Shown here piece after piece: positions 40,901-41,634 of a stretch of DNA of 64,000 nt. The position numbers were made by a program, and so were the translations under genes. Origin of the DNA: JAGMXM01 sp964458325 (lineage in GTDB: Bacteria; Verrucomicrobiota; Verrucomicrobiia; Limisphaerales; UBA1319); assembly GCA_964458325.1 (NCBI GenBank), contig CAYWIM010000002.1:33786-97785 (forward strand). The letters run 5' to 3'. The notes beneath the pieces were generated by a model. The model saw only the letters and a list, made by a program, of their open reading frames with translations. It did no database searches and was not told the origin of the DNA. Each line of letters opens with the position of its first letter. Position 1 is the stretch's first letter.

Positions 40901-41348
40901 CGTCATTGTTCTGGCGCAGGCTCAGTTCATTGGCTAAAGCATCGCCCGAGAACGTCGCGGTGCTGCCAACCACGCTCGCCGTCACCGTTGGAGCGGGCTT
41001 GGAACAGGCATGAATACCGCCCCGCTGCGCCTCGACAACTGGCTCAACAGGGGCGATTTCCGGTTCGAGGCTTGCGCCACCTTCAGCACCGGGATCCTGT
41101 TCCGCCTCGAGGACCGGCATGGCCACGCCGGCAAACAGATCCTCGGCGGGGTGCCGGATCTCCGCGGAGACATTCGCCTCAGATGGTTGCGTATAAGGAA
41201 CTTCGATCGCAGATTCCGTGCCAACGCCGCCGAAATCGGGCGCGGCAGGGGTGCTGGATGCAGCCGCTGCCAGCATGTCAGCGCCCGATAGCAGGATTCG
41301 AGGCTCGAGTGCCTCGATTCGGTACGTATCATGAATTGGATGAGCCAT
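10902..41348 (-). CDS. Giant LEPR-XLL beta-strand-repeat adhesin-like protein (10,148 residues)
   Basis: One uninterrupted frame of 30,447 bp, roughly a megadalton, rich in Ala, Gly, Ser, Val, Thr and Asp. Residues 11-24 hold the LEPR-XLL motif (ALEPRILLSG). Domains in order: RTX-like Gly/Asp nonapeptides in clusters (about 370-420, 1000-1045, 1150-1220); four 91-residue FliD-like repeats (622-985); a beta-solenoid from about 2000 to 6000 with 350-residue super-repeats at about 3786-5000; FHA-like strands; RTX-like degenerate repeats to about 8100; three cadherin-like domains (8130-8420); Pmp-like beta-helix (8420-8910); PKD-like (8925-9035); autotransporter-associated repeats (9290-9600); a Calx-beta-like stretch; and a dockerin-like module (9950-10035). 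No hydrophobic signal peptide or membrane anchor is visible. The calcium-binding repeats imply folding outside the cell. Role as a surface adhesin or matrix fibre is inferred; export by the downstream genes is suggested by position. Confidence 0.92.
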   Translation of the reverse strand: MAHPIHDTYRIEALEPRILLSGADMLAAAASSTPAAPDFGGVGTESAIEVPYTQPSEANVSAEIRHPAEDLFAGVAMPVLEAEQDPGAEGGASLEPEIAPVEPVVEAQRGGIHACSKPAPTVTASVVGSTATFSGDALANELSLRQNNDGLLEYSTDGTTYFSDLGGATLTLTAASRIVVDLGQGNDRLTCDATLVEAFVNGAKLDFAGGLGGDTLTGPDSDIDWSLQGPGQGSFCGMSAFTGVEWLAGGAGNDSFRFESGGAIFSGIDGGMGSNTIRGPPSASTWSISGNSTGNLGGASGAVFTRVSSLIGGEGDDSFVFADGALFGGTIDGGSGENALDYSACAAISVAVDLGGGTATGTTGISHIGSVTGGAGDDTLTGDANINVLRGGAGDDTLNGGPGDDILEGGAGSDTYVFTDGWGSDTLAEMAGGADTDGLDFSVVTADLRVTVRAGGKVSITDFTSHLTEAAGIEAIVGGTGDNRIVFENGASFAGSIDAGSGGSNTIDFSNYETPVLIDLAAGTATVGGFIQGTSMTGLSADTPVGYLNNGAGVHQATITLDTALSTLNGGTGVHKASASFSITGATLLADLNNGQGVGSRGYLSAATPVSSNWPNIALQPGYDLHITLTDNQTVYVDLGSPSILGDILDAIQAADTHLTAAINAAGTGIDISDSAGGAHSIAVADLGAATAAATLGIAGAGAGNVLHGRSITADFYVILTDWSSAAVDIGDATTVGQVLNAIHNADARLAASINDAGDGITITDSAGGEESLAIENLNGSTTATDLGLTVRPAGNVLNGRPLVSDLRITASDGTVVNVNLRDADTIGMAVDAINAADSRLSAALNEGSDGIDISDSTAGSGNLTVANLAGSTAAADLGIAKTGKKDLLHGDSLLNDLVVTLRNGTAVPVNLGNPVTVGDILEAIHTADSHLTAAINAAGNGINISDSTSGSGNLDIANLNGCAAATDLGILGTGTGAAISGTAIVNSIVSTTITHVQNADGGSGDDLFMGSAGSNRFTGGEGSDTYKFQTGWGKDILKDFGVEGTDTLDFSGATSALNVTIQADGKVSVSDAAGTHTVVDAETIEKIIGGGGNDIFSCEDGAALAGALDGGGGVNKLDYSAYATAVAVDLAAGTATASDVTTTIANFRDATGGSGNDALAGDGNANRLEGGGGDDALEGGAGIDTLVGGTGDDVYGMEDGTDTISEAAGEGFDTLDYSRSTGAVSIRLAGYSHIENVLGGPGADMLTGTSENNAFYFVNGWGSDTVSDPKGSDTFDFSAVNQAMSFDFTGGAVTVTQGANRVEAAGGTRIEILVGGSSDDTFVFHNGWGNYTIASAGTIDEDILDFSAVSANLTFILDHDGKVSVADDSGTNTLGASAGIENIVGGSGINTFLFQNQGGLEGYLEGGPGANILVYAAYTTAISLDLSTMDAEYTGLVNGNPETSYGVGYATGVKGVNRITGVVGGYSSGDFLIGPEKNNAWTIDGANSGTLNTLFTFSGIESITGPADYDDSFTVTATGSLSGTLSGNPYGLVSSATHLESPMNPDGVAEGTDRLTLSGGTHSNVTFTVTSADTGVIARDGDTLRFAGLESITDNSTAVDRTFTYAADRTARVNLGGTIAKDQVWTIQVDGNAYTYKAREHDYLKDVVDHLAGRIAAGGYLTTVQSDSILITKAGGGVPSVVAEMPVTDSSPLIIGSASVESPMPNDIALTISKDSTLQITAESEEFTPFAFAQPSGHVYVNTGMGNDTITVEQLSMSSALVIDGKAGTADRIVYDVQAGTSAQSIGFGTGATSLNGSTVFTCLNVEEAKKLVIRGTGGKDDIDLSAGGLGYIVSSTNGTFAAVDFSNTIDSLTIDAGLGDDTITTNSLTSFAPALILTGGEGVDNLDLGIGHYSKLTLGTGSLDEGSAGNDAVAGEFTVGDFTFNARPSIANRVHVYQDYSGKITIVDDTDVGQTITSIHAPTGSFTINTGYNAPGTTEYIHVGQDTLGVVRGMGALNGDLIINGGKLNKNLDGEDSVAIYSDLALPGRQLDITANNIAINTTVTVSTSRSSGGGAINLNGFHITLDSGAKLLAEGSSVDTSGDITIQAVDESALVTPLVDVDVSDVDVTISAGVVISGRDVTILASADNRRLYADDWTLQKDDLTAAAGAGNMIGNIFEGLTQIGGAISVVKGDASIDIAAGSQVSARDFQADASVYADVKAVPAYSFAITPSIGVAVTNAAVNFGGTITTTGNAEFRTHTDHTINVVADPSAKKGLSVAIAVSVIVSDANTVISDTAVLHIGGDLYVTADDVDRNRTMARSGAGKDGKLALAIGVTVEDGDTNAFLDGEAHVAGNISVIADQLGIDVPIGKLFGLFPSQGIGTSAGAGVGSSSKGDFLDDAQAATTSSMGDLLKAAVSKFITKAKTGAAGKTEATPADADSKFDLAGGAAVLVDTNRAKARIGDGGADGDALNGHIGAGGSIDVLSTVSTSPYVSANASAQNNSDTKPEKNTSVISGALAISVGVLKNDADACINNNAVVDAAGTLTVQAQALSDVGWSWGRNLYDAVHEQATYTTEDENPMVEINPGDTVEFRANRTSGGDVGTWYEYSGSTVLHDVDLATEDFTNEDRWEAVNPTARKARNFVTLLSNYLTGDFGVGYFILNDGCQATASGEKLALAGAVGLLIANESADARIKSGAQINQESHTSTEQDVVVQAISHGMATHIGGNINFPSVGTESGSLKEFAKAIETSVVGDAGWHSKFGMNSKDSKGAVGFTIMGFIDMDTALATIEDGVELHADSLWVDAGTRVLSTGVAASGGDAGNVAVNGVVTFAVILNKTIAQIENGAVIDIGSGSVPEGNGSLVVSAHDTSNVISLDGSVATSQSIGVGATVGVTVVVRNTQALIGDLIDADPSTATGSITSGGNVRVTAENGGFVANLAIAGAKASSNPPKSNPDASTSSNPASGDTQSPDSDATKQSNEKTASWKGKFANLLKEAGNKLKTDWTGSTGDSANQTSQSKSGVGISGSVAVNVISDDTRAYILHSGPVIVANSSNGAVDGLFLHAVNTTSVGALAGAGAYAKGSEGKSSVGIAGGFAINVEFGKTEAFFDGAARLIAEALTIDAERSGWTVSLAAGLAAAVGSKSYAVAGSFGVNVITCDTTAALTNMEDDVDVSGDVAMNALDDTHIIAIGGSAGFGGKAGVGVAIGLSYVQNRTTSTVSDLTDFTLGGNLNVLATSDDLIVTATGSVGVATGSGGSGGYAGAGTVSVNIVNNTTEAMITGTTIQPGSAGGSDITVSAVDDTSIYSFAGAFAAGKKAGLGAAIAVNTLDNVTRAAVEDSTINTGGGFYVTGSEGGTVVTLAVAGAGSEKLAIAGSVAVNVFFNVIDAHIKNSTITAGRDFYLGADDLEISGALAGGVAISTSGSAVGAAIGANLIFDTVTARIESSDVSASAAVVDATAEQVLVSVTMGGAGGEKFALGGSVSINVTMNTIAAEVASSVVGATRDITIAASDDTTAVVVAGGFALSLSSGAVGVAASTIYVENDIRATIDDSSVTSSTGRVVLSAGIAQPDTPADPAGIAFGTSGITLPETNSSSVINVTFGGAGGSTFAAGIGISINIINNAIEAAIINGSTVVADDGVALSAADASVIDALAFGGAGSPSGGAGGGAISANAITNTIRTAISGSTVRAGVDDTGTVVTNPEAAVTLSSLSSSIIRALAIGVSGGSSVAVSVSALGNAIANQVTASISASSTVTAGGDVLVTAIDHAPSVLPDWMLSEEKEAELDEALEGTPIDLNAGILAIMVSVAGSGTVAVSAAVSGNVITNTVTAAMSGSVVSAGGDVLVAAVSDSGIIAISVGVGAAGTVGVQATGFGNVITNGIHATIDGNSEVDAGGLVALSAIDSSSITSIAVSVAASGSVAVSAIVGANVITNGISAGIADSTVTSGTTLDINAETQATVYALGTGVAASGVVSVQALIAANVIVEATSAAITNSAVDASGALSIAARNTSSIDAIVVAVAASGTVAVTVPVVVNDITNTTETIIASSHVETGSSLTMAAESCNVIRAVSVGVSASGTVSVTVSGLGNVIGNTVTSLITGSTVTTVGGVSLSANDIAPGFIPEWMLPEDKKEDLNTALEESPINLDTNILAILVSVSGSGAVAVSGTLSGNVIVNVIKADIVESGVASTAGSISLDASTNSGIIALTVGVGASGAVAVSASGFGNVITNTVEAMIEEFSTATAAGAVLIAALDESFIRSVAVSVAGSGGVSVSAIIGANVITGAVAAGIADSAVTSGTSIDIGAETKSTVYAFATGVGASGVAAVQALIAANVIVDATSATIANSTVDAGGAVSLIAKDTSTIDALVMGVAASGAAAVEVPVVMNDITNTTKTEVADSILTTGSSLTMAAESCNVIRALSVGVSASGALAVTVAGLGNVIANTLTSLISGSTVTAQGSVSLSANDIAPSAIPEWMLPEDKKTEVNTALEDSPIDLDANILAIMVSLAGSGTVAVSGTASGNVIINAIMANIVDSEVTSTGGSVSLDASTDSGIIALSVGVGASGAVSVDASLFGNVITNTVEALIKASAEDKTSTVTAATSVSLSALNESFIRSVAVSVAGSGGVSISAIIGANVITGTVTAGIADSTVTSGTTLGIDAETQSTVYAFATGVGASGVAAVQALIAANVIVDTTWATITNSTVDAGGSVSLTANNTSTIDAFVVGIAASGAAAVEVPIVVNDITNTTETSITDSSLTTDSSLTMAAESCNVIRAISVGASASGAVAVAVAGLGNVITNTVMAVISGSTITAVGNVSLSANDNALSAIPAWILPEEKREQINSAVEDSPFDLDTNILAILASIAGSGAVAVSGVLSGNVIINTIRADIVDSEVVSSGGSVSLDAATDSGIIALTVGVGASQYVSISATGFGNVITGTIAAMIEGESVEAAGGVDLSAADRSRISSAALSIAGSGSVAVTVIIGANVIANGVLAEIDGSTVTAGAALQVGAETNSAIYSFAGGAAFSTVAGAATLAANTVTNSTEAIVRNSTVIVGSASVSASDTATIQSLAGALAIGGGGLGAAAAYNVIGDTVAARVLGSSVSASTGSVTIEAIGVGTIEAVAASGSGGIAAGVAGTIAIQSIGNTIQALVDTSTVSARDTILVLASWDGDIDADGGTGAIGGFVGVGGTVVLNTLANDVSARIRNSMATADGIGTGLAVLRWNQAANLAGWQDDRLVESTETVHGVAVIADSRETMDNAFATVGITGGLGLNVNKSVNLIGDVTTATIGDSTLGFCEIDAPAVIVRARHDAAVTNFGGVVQGAAIGVVGAIDTTIVDAQTTAAILGRSATEPTTVTSTGAVEVSAWSQNIVRSETGSAGVNALGAAGAVSAVEITSNTRACLENVELATTGRLDVTATRIADVGTKAGAINVSLLAGVGGSVDYVTIGGTTEACLSNAITDVAADTSILATSHALINGCSGTAGAGAIASVVGAGSVHLIETLTQAYVTSDGAVSRLNQTTLPGQDVTIRAIDHAQITGRAGSVAGSLVAGVGGSIDVGVIRNSAKAEIGQGVTVNAGGDVTVEARATQYVDSYAKGYAIGLLAGIGGSISAVGIGGGLGDEAYDEADKARGTINSLLDLSGGIDGLADDDLSGRIEELLSEHSLSVNSTITKTPATTGSVWAEVGDQARVTAGGNVRIAAETTPTAELVCGQITGGLVAVGGSMAALDLSAPVTARVGDNAVLTAGGNLTIEAQSHPTFTIDVQTGDYSAIVGVGSAKVVIGLDLSTEATVGESASLDSGGDLLVKALTVLDDVLATADGTVGSMIAEGEVEVAAQADLETLATIGLTARLVAKGNATVQARTEVTNVEVKATGGGGGLAGAGGAWAEFDFSTMNTEVLLSGWSSLDADGDVDLSATAMIDLSAFVSQDLGAVAAGAAVQAEVGTVMLTNVTVDDAATVSGATVTITASAEQIRGHATSDCDVKGLDAAVGSWTVVWYIVTTTVWIDWKATVTGSDSVTILAQAGNLDAVTSSTIDCGSLVPRVLVKAWDYVAANTTVHTTGGSKLVTPALTITSNPVSGSQYYRQDAGEIHASGAFPDVDFDLLEGGLTRNASIEFYGDAIYVPVLSLHVDPDGTIDTSGSIQAHLEGDEIVVDGFTYAGGVQPLAILVSVGGTITGTGRFLTGTAASCSIVNESTYALRTSFIIADSGIEPIDWYIIADPAVSFTSNNSDSTGVARLTIDSKGDVRLSWLVSLPHGIVDIRSDGDIEDTSVAGTAIEAWYTYLTAGGNIGSETRPIQVRSIDHSFFMLQAVAGGDSWLAVSGQFSDPATSSALLYLGDLTAGGDLNLTYIGAARQIAPDTWESIGTTLQMSGAAQAGGNFNLTVQGNSTIGDDVLKALQPITAGANVTLELWDGGIYLHEQITAPLTVTIHASGVIGGSPFQQITAHDIDLQGRSVGGVDWATLKVDLTGGGLTVVAELDIGIREVEGPLYVDYVFCNTGSARLETTDTGRNNDDIVFRAGATMNIATVATLTAGDHIVLDPTARIRAGLLVLNLDTAESDPDLGSGVDWTFAALNFEPQVAYSTTLEIIINTGVDNDLLTVASLYSDQALRIYGRVGNDTVSLGIGGSTANLWGAVLYNGGEGQDLLLLDTSADIVGRRFDLAQSRLDVLDLTSWAVTQDGAQHGAWYWNVETLNLQLGNGGDLVGIDGTSPEVQQVLIDGGGGSDQFNLGNGPELLSGIHGQLWLTGGTSASDWDGLSIVENNWNSGVSYPVEQLTPDLFVGEGLAGVHYTAFEHLNLELGSWDKNLTITRLTIPADVDLSGGDNHLTLGTADVPLATAFAEGLSVECGAGSNSVELFDSANTAASTWGLTNTTIAWAGALEVTGGFDEIVLHLGQVEAVVWSDITAAIDVTILGGSGSDWLFVRETPSGHIIFRGAEGTDHVVVYDVAQTTARSWAFDAPPLAVPGVLETDARIGMPSSTTGVIYDVEQVQAEGGSNSDYYDVSATAAATEKLVINSNAGDDFVRLANAAGGAAEIVVATGDGVDTIEVAGTAVATEQVTIRTGAGADTIRVGSAATLLSDIHGLIDVCQYEAMAEDILNIYSGILSGTMVEGRVGRTLLTGLGLDRGIAYNRLGGLGVYLGDANEHLVVTALPEVATWEVIVNMGGGDDTLTLGAGDDFWGSDMGRLAGFTLGITGGEGADALVLDDHESSVARDAILITDVNVQNLGISQLTTMDFESLDVWLNNHGNTATVWGMGRAVTIESGAGIDTFNIASMTAGPEWPLVIHAGAGSDRLNLGDADIGHDAIAAPIRFYGGSGNEEITIYDLDDGGSLEAYGEDDVDFLYVDYMGGGQALFGGGDGADVLQVGWIAEFHTVAGGVSFLGGPGDDRAAVYQLESNGSVQFDGGDGDDELILGRTIGEAARLDYLDGPVIFEGGAGEDRFDIDGGSGGSGSGLSMLAKAIPTGGSEAMAWASWGPTAAGLYWAAEHGSIVLGGTSNQVRVQATAPECQTLSVTAYGDSEFYLEAQATTTPHTTLEDLHGAIALIDPESNDWFRIDNRASADPLWASLTDSQFQTYDASGAIQATITYIGFDGMDVYLGDASDELAVGSLDAYGTGVQFYLGGGNDLLELGREGTLSRLSAIWSDVIIYGQDGRDTVAFHDADNASSRSVTFSGSTLSGLIPAGLSVDLGDVEQINACLGSGADTVNMTFPGWDLRMDTGGGNDQINALYLEAGKSVQVLGGPGNDTLEMGDGTQSVFPSGTVEFWGGDGNDTAYVYRSPSGALFNFYGEGGEDTLVPGIAAPWAPTQRLLGWIEGAVCFYGGEGYDSLPMDHTIPGDVVARFHQSTTPNGDELAHFILENDDAPVDSAQDMEQGLWYDAEFVDFFLWNTYSASDGTDVFIDATGSSTQKLLVQREGGAFKHFHVGTDIDVPLSAIHGQLVLSGGNSLLEISAAGVSDGPDEMAVSWNGDPAVRRGFVATRWFEGVSYQGAGTIQITPAAGAADTITVQSLQAITVSVQLREVETTDLVVLGQAIDSSYGNVTVNGVKPIYAVPTAVSGGRMTRVEGTNLAEPVTIRDVITPDLATLTTDHGSLVGSGPYTWNYFVSGPLLQTIAFTATDTAGFQTRKLFDLAAANAAPVANGDGYSAREQRELAGNVLANDTNVNDHPTVALISSVSHGTLGLGADGSFSYTSTPGFLGDDTFTYRVNDGLLDSNVATVTIHVFANNAPAAADDTLSRRLFLSIDPAELLGNDTDADGDEYLLKVVILSQPSLGVLVENGDGTWHYVPYVWLEQYPTTFTYAVFDGLAYSAPATVTLSPTPDERPVANNDLIGTVTNTVRVITAADLTANDSDGDGDPLGVIIKTQPEHGTLTPDGNDGWVYRPHTGFIGLDSFKYVATDGIKESYADDPWGDGTATVSIRVAPLLPAHTLAVNAAMCAPHGPLAGLSWAWAYPSIQDALDRAEALNTDGDPANDISAIWVAGGTEWGGGGIYVPSRPRDVAEQQSVTFSLISGVTIVGGFEGIELSPSQRPVDEHTGNFVYETVLSGDFQFDDHAAGVNEWNNAWTVVCANNVQDAGLDTLTITQSYGWDGESFDQLERWLGGGLCTESSTVTLSRVRITKNSAVGGGGGIYQAGGTLRLDDVWVEGNWTWEAGGGLQHVGGGLIITDSVFVSNRADYGGGMHLSGGAATLVNVRIGGGSGFHEEGVGNYGGEQGGGIQVAGPIAVRMTNVVIQGNESSGSHNGGGLYISGADATLELINGLIAYNLFGGVHNAGATLTVQNSTIARNRSGAGVFSDASAITALFNSVLAEQWDGWAGHEDAVGAFSASSAANLIGVAAADAAGLQDGVNGNLVGEPGEPLIAGLDGEFRLTSISPALGIGNISRLPTDRDDLDGDGNTTEPLPLDGKMEARVTAGSLNPGACQNLNAAPLASTGGPYFLVFGQDLNLDASGSHDPDNSTWYDPVFDEERSGVVRYEWSIGAGDAAFTFTEWSPISTLSWLDLSGFALNTPIPVTLRVYDALGGASELASTTLTIDASISVSGAAVWVGAVGAEILVKVDGETVFQQPLATLFGGLTINGNAQNQSLTIDFSEGDPLPPGGIHFSGGSGSDTLTIANATFTHVINTFTGPGEGTIQLDDRPAITYTGLEPVSFAGDDITDLTINLPPGADHALVEDVPGEGIWRISSTDAIPTFEVTSFSCPSHSLTINANDGDTLTIAEFDPLFATPNIAFTGTGGGNRFVFEAGERLPDITALTLGGDADWDLNGQVETIGSLSDVAGGTTVSLGSGQLAVGGSNTSTTYAGTIRGAGSLAKTGTGTLTLTGNNVYTGLTTISQGTLQIGNNDASASVGSSSFHVADGTTLVFWRNANDTSFTSQSISGAGAVVFRGQQNGYYAFHSGSYTGSLIYTGRTVVNLDDPAGNEWFQGALWLEKDNVLPGAAVLELMSGKVHLRSSGALGQTVAGLVGGSGTFVTTNQNSVQKLIISVPDGQTAAYAGVIGADGTGSANNNLAVIKSGAGTQTLTGVHTYTGTTTVSGGTLWVNGSLADGTAGDDVLVQAGATLAGDGVIGGKVVIEAGGKLAPGGSAGRLTVDNDVALGASPAGFEVEINGPTPATDYDQLRVTGSNRSVTVAGTDLGLAIDGAYAPALGTTFTIIELVDPTSSVSGAFAEKPEGAFFVVGGAVFRISYAGGDGNDVSLEVAGFMVSPSTATVAEPNTTALFTVVLTRQPASDVVLSVAASDGTEAATDKTTLTFTPDTWDKAQTVTITAADDLVSDGPQLSLVTVSVVEASSDDAWDPLADQTVSVTTNDNEPYIVTRKVFYNRSAFDGNDPAADSSDDAAIATNKSALLPGQTAAFANYTSYSRGINGIMVDVANLPAEFLPADLEFKVGNSGDLSEWVAAPAPSIVTVRGGAGEGGSDRITVIWADGAIRNQWLQVRIPANGSTGLTADDLFYFGNAVAESGNAFRDSEEGANAQVDVSDEAGARLHPRHFLNPAPVDDWYDYNRDGRVDVSDENLARRYATNFLTALQLITAPGGGLEGDAVAGYQPVSAAKTGEIRGAVIATCALQTARPGIENRPYLGWSGGSMAGGMGAWVLLDGGGPSKGVLTPAAARERGDLPALWRGEVITNAVEVGGWNLQAAMDLILSR
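11246..11503 (-). other. Dockerin-like module near the C-terminus of the giant protein
   Basis: The segment starts FYFGNAVAES and holds two EF-hand-like units. The clear one reads DYNRDGRVDVSDENLARRY, with the D-x-N-x-D-G-x-V-x3-D calcium loop of type I dockerins. The other (QVDVSDEAGARL) keeps only the second half of a loop. FLNPAPV and FLTALQLI follow the two units, giving an internal duplication. Dockerins bind cohesins in known cellulosome and surface systems. Confidence 0.7.
12550..13480 (-). repeat. Autotransporter-associated beta-strand repeats in the giant protein
   Basis: Two clear copies of the passenger-associated motif are seen: KTGTGTLTLTGNNVYTGLTT followed by GTLQIG, and KSGAGTQTLTGVHTYTGTTT followed by GTLWVNG. 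A G-rich spacer (VLVQAGATLAGDGVIGG) completes the second. Such repeats normally form part of a beta-helical stalk. Confidence 0.8.
14245..14580 (-). other. PKD-like domain in the giant protein
   Basis: The stretch has ASTGGPYFLVFGQDLNLDAS, then SHDPDN, YEWSIG and, near its end, VTLRVYDALGG, the usual PKD order in which WDFGDG is replaced by YEWSIG. PKD domains are spacers or interaction modules in surface proteins. Confidence 0.65.
14620..16085 (-). repeat. Pmp-like right-handed beta-helix domain in the giant protein
   Basis: About 490 residues with repeated GGGI/GGGL turns followed by short V-x-N-x-x-I or V-x-I-x-x-N strands (GGGGGIYQAG, GGGLQHVGG, GGGMHLSGG, GGGIQVAG, GGGLYISG). It starts with a QDALDRAEAL helix-like cap, as seen in Chlamydia polymorphic membrane protein and choice-of-anchor Q type domains. 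Confidence 0.75.
16090..16958 (-). repeat. Three cadherin-like/Big-type domains in the giant protein
   Basis: Three successive units of about 95 residues share the pattern P-V-A-x-x-D, LAND/LGNDTD/TANDSDGDGD, HGTL or SLGVL, F-x-Y and V-x-DG. The aspartates at unit borders would bind calcium, as in tandem bacterial cadherin-like domains. Confidence 0.8.
26348..29993 (-). repeat. 350-residue super-repeats built from 53-residue units
   Basis: Equivalent points (the ILAI that follows a P-x-W-[MI]-L-x-E-[ED]-K insert) fall at 29993, 28946, 27896 and 26831, giving periods of 1047, 1050 and 1065 bp. Each super-repeat is six units of 54, 54, 53, 53, 53 and 83 residues; the last unit carries a roughly 30-residue hydrophilic insert ending in P-[IF]-[DN]-L. 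The core unit reads I-x-A-x-x-x-G-V-x-x-SG-x-x-A-V, then GNVI-x-N, then A-x-I-x-x-S-x-V-T-x-G. The fourth copy decays after three units. Copies are also close at DNA level, for example around 29016 and 27966, which suggests fairly recent duplication. Confidence 0.9.
33480..33660 (-). other. Trp-rich insert in the beta-solenoid of the giant protein
   Basis: About 55 residues interrupt the solenoid with NPGDTVEFRAN, GTWYEYSGS, VDLATEDF and DRWEAVNP. The Y-x-Y-x-G ... L-x-T-x-D-[FY] ... W pattern resembles small carbohydrate-binding-like inserts seen in other giant bacterial adhesins. Function is unknown. Confidence 0.5.
38394..39485 (-). repeat. Four 91-residue FliD/flagellin-hook-like repeats in the giant protein
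   Basis: Four copies of exactly 273 bp start at 39485, 39212, 38939 and 38666. Each follows the order L-x-[IV]-T-L-x-[DN]-G-x-x-V-x-V-[ND]-L, T-[VI]-G-x-[IV]-[LV]-[DNE]-AI, LTAAIN-x-x-G-x-GI-x-I-[ST]-DS, then A-x-[AD]-LGI. That order is characteristic of the flagellin/FliD hook-IN region. They lie among RTX-like repeats, far from any flagellar gene. Confidence 0.85.
40092..40232 (-). repeat. Canonical RTX-type calcium-binding nonapeptides in the giant protein
   Basis: This is the best RTX cluster: GGAGDDTLTG, then VLRGGAGDDTLNGGPGDD and ILEGGAGSDTYVF, with the G-G-x-G-x-D-x-L-x spacing. Further clusters lie near 38220-38345 and 37690-37890. Such repeats fold on calcium binding outside the cell. 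Confidence 0.9.
41277..41318 (-). other. LEPR-XLL motif at the N-terminus of the giant protein
   Basis: Residues 11-24 read IEALEPRILLSGAD. The motif is known as a short N-terminal marker of extremely long proteins in Verrucomicrobiota, Planctomycetota and some Proteobacteria. It stands where a signal peptide would be, but the flanking residues lack a hydrophobic core, so it may be a non-classical export tag. Confidence 0.92.
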
Positions 41349-41397
41349 GAGCGCTCGCGCGCGGGTGCACCGGCCAGCGGTCAGATCTTCTGATCAT

Positions 41398-41426
41398 CTT
41401 GTATCGGCTCGATTCAACTGAGTCAA
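41398..41426 (-). promoter_or_regulatory. Candidate sigma-70 promoter of the giant gene
   Basis: On the minus strand, TTGACT (41426-41421) is followed after 17 bases by TACAAG (41403-41398), matching the consensus at five and four of six bases. Transcription would start near 41391, about 43 bases before the ATG at 41348. No clear Shine-Dalgarno precedes that ATG. Confidence 0.45.
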
Positions 41427-41527
41427 GCGGAACCGATCGTGCCTCCTGCAGTTGCACGGAGGGGATCGAGGAAGATGGGCTGCGTGCGCGAGGGACACCG
41501 CTTGCTGGCTGGACACGTCCATTCCCC

Positions 41528-41554
41528 TCCCCTCGCCAGGCGGGAGCGAGGGGA
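41528..41554. repeat. REP-like palindrome between divergent genes
   Basis: TCCCCTCGC (41528-41536) and GCGAGGGGA (41546-41554) form a perfect nine-base inverted repeat with a nine-base loop. No T tract follows on either side. It resembles dispersed extragenic palindromes; a probable REP-associated transposase gene lies at the right edge of the window. Confidence 0.55.
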
Positions 41555-41576
41555 CAGGGAGGGCACCCAATAGACA

Positions 41577-41606
41577 TTGACATTGAATGCCGGATCGAGT
41601 TGTATT
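41577..41606 (+). promoter_or_regulatory. Candidate sigma-70 promoter of the delta-60 repeat gene
   Basis: A perfect -35 box TTGACA (41577-41582) is followed after 18 bases by TGTATT (41601-41606), which matches the -10 consensus at four of six bases. The start would be near 41613, shortly before the chosen ATG at 41635. It is divergent from the giant-gene promoter. Confidence 0.4.
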
Positions 41607-41634
41607 CGAACCCCTAATTCATATTACATGGTTT

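Noticed and set aside
10902..41348. Classical RTX type I secretion substrate
   Set aside because: RTX-like repeats are present, but the C-terminus is dockerin-like rather than RTX-rich, and no ABC transporter gene accompanies the TolC and HlyD genes.
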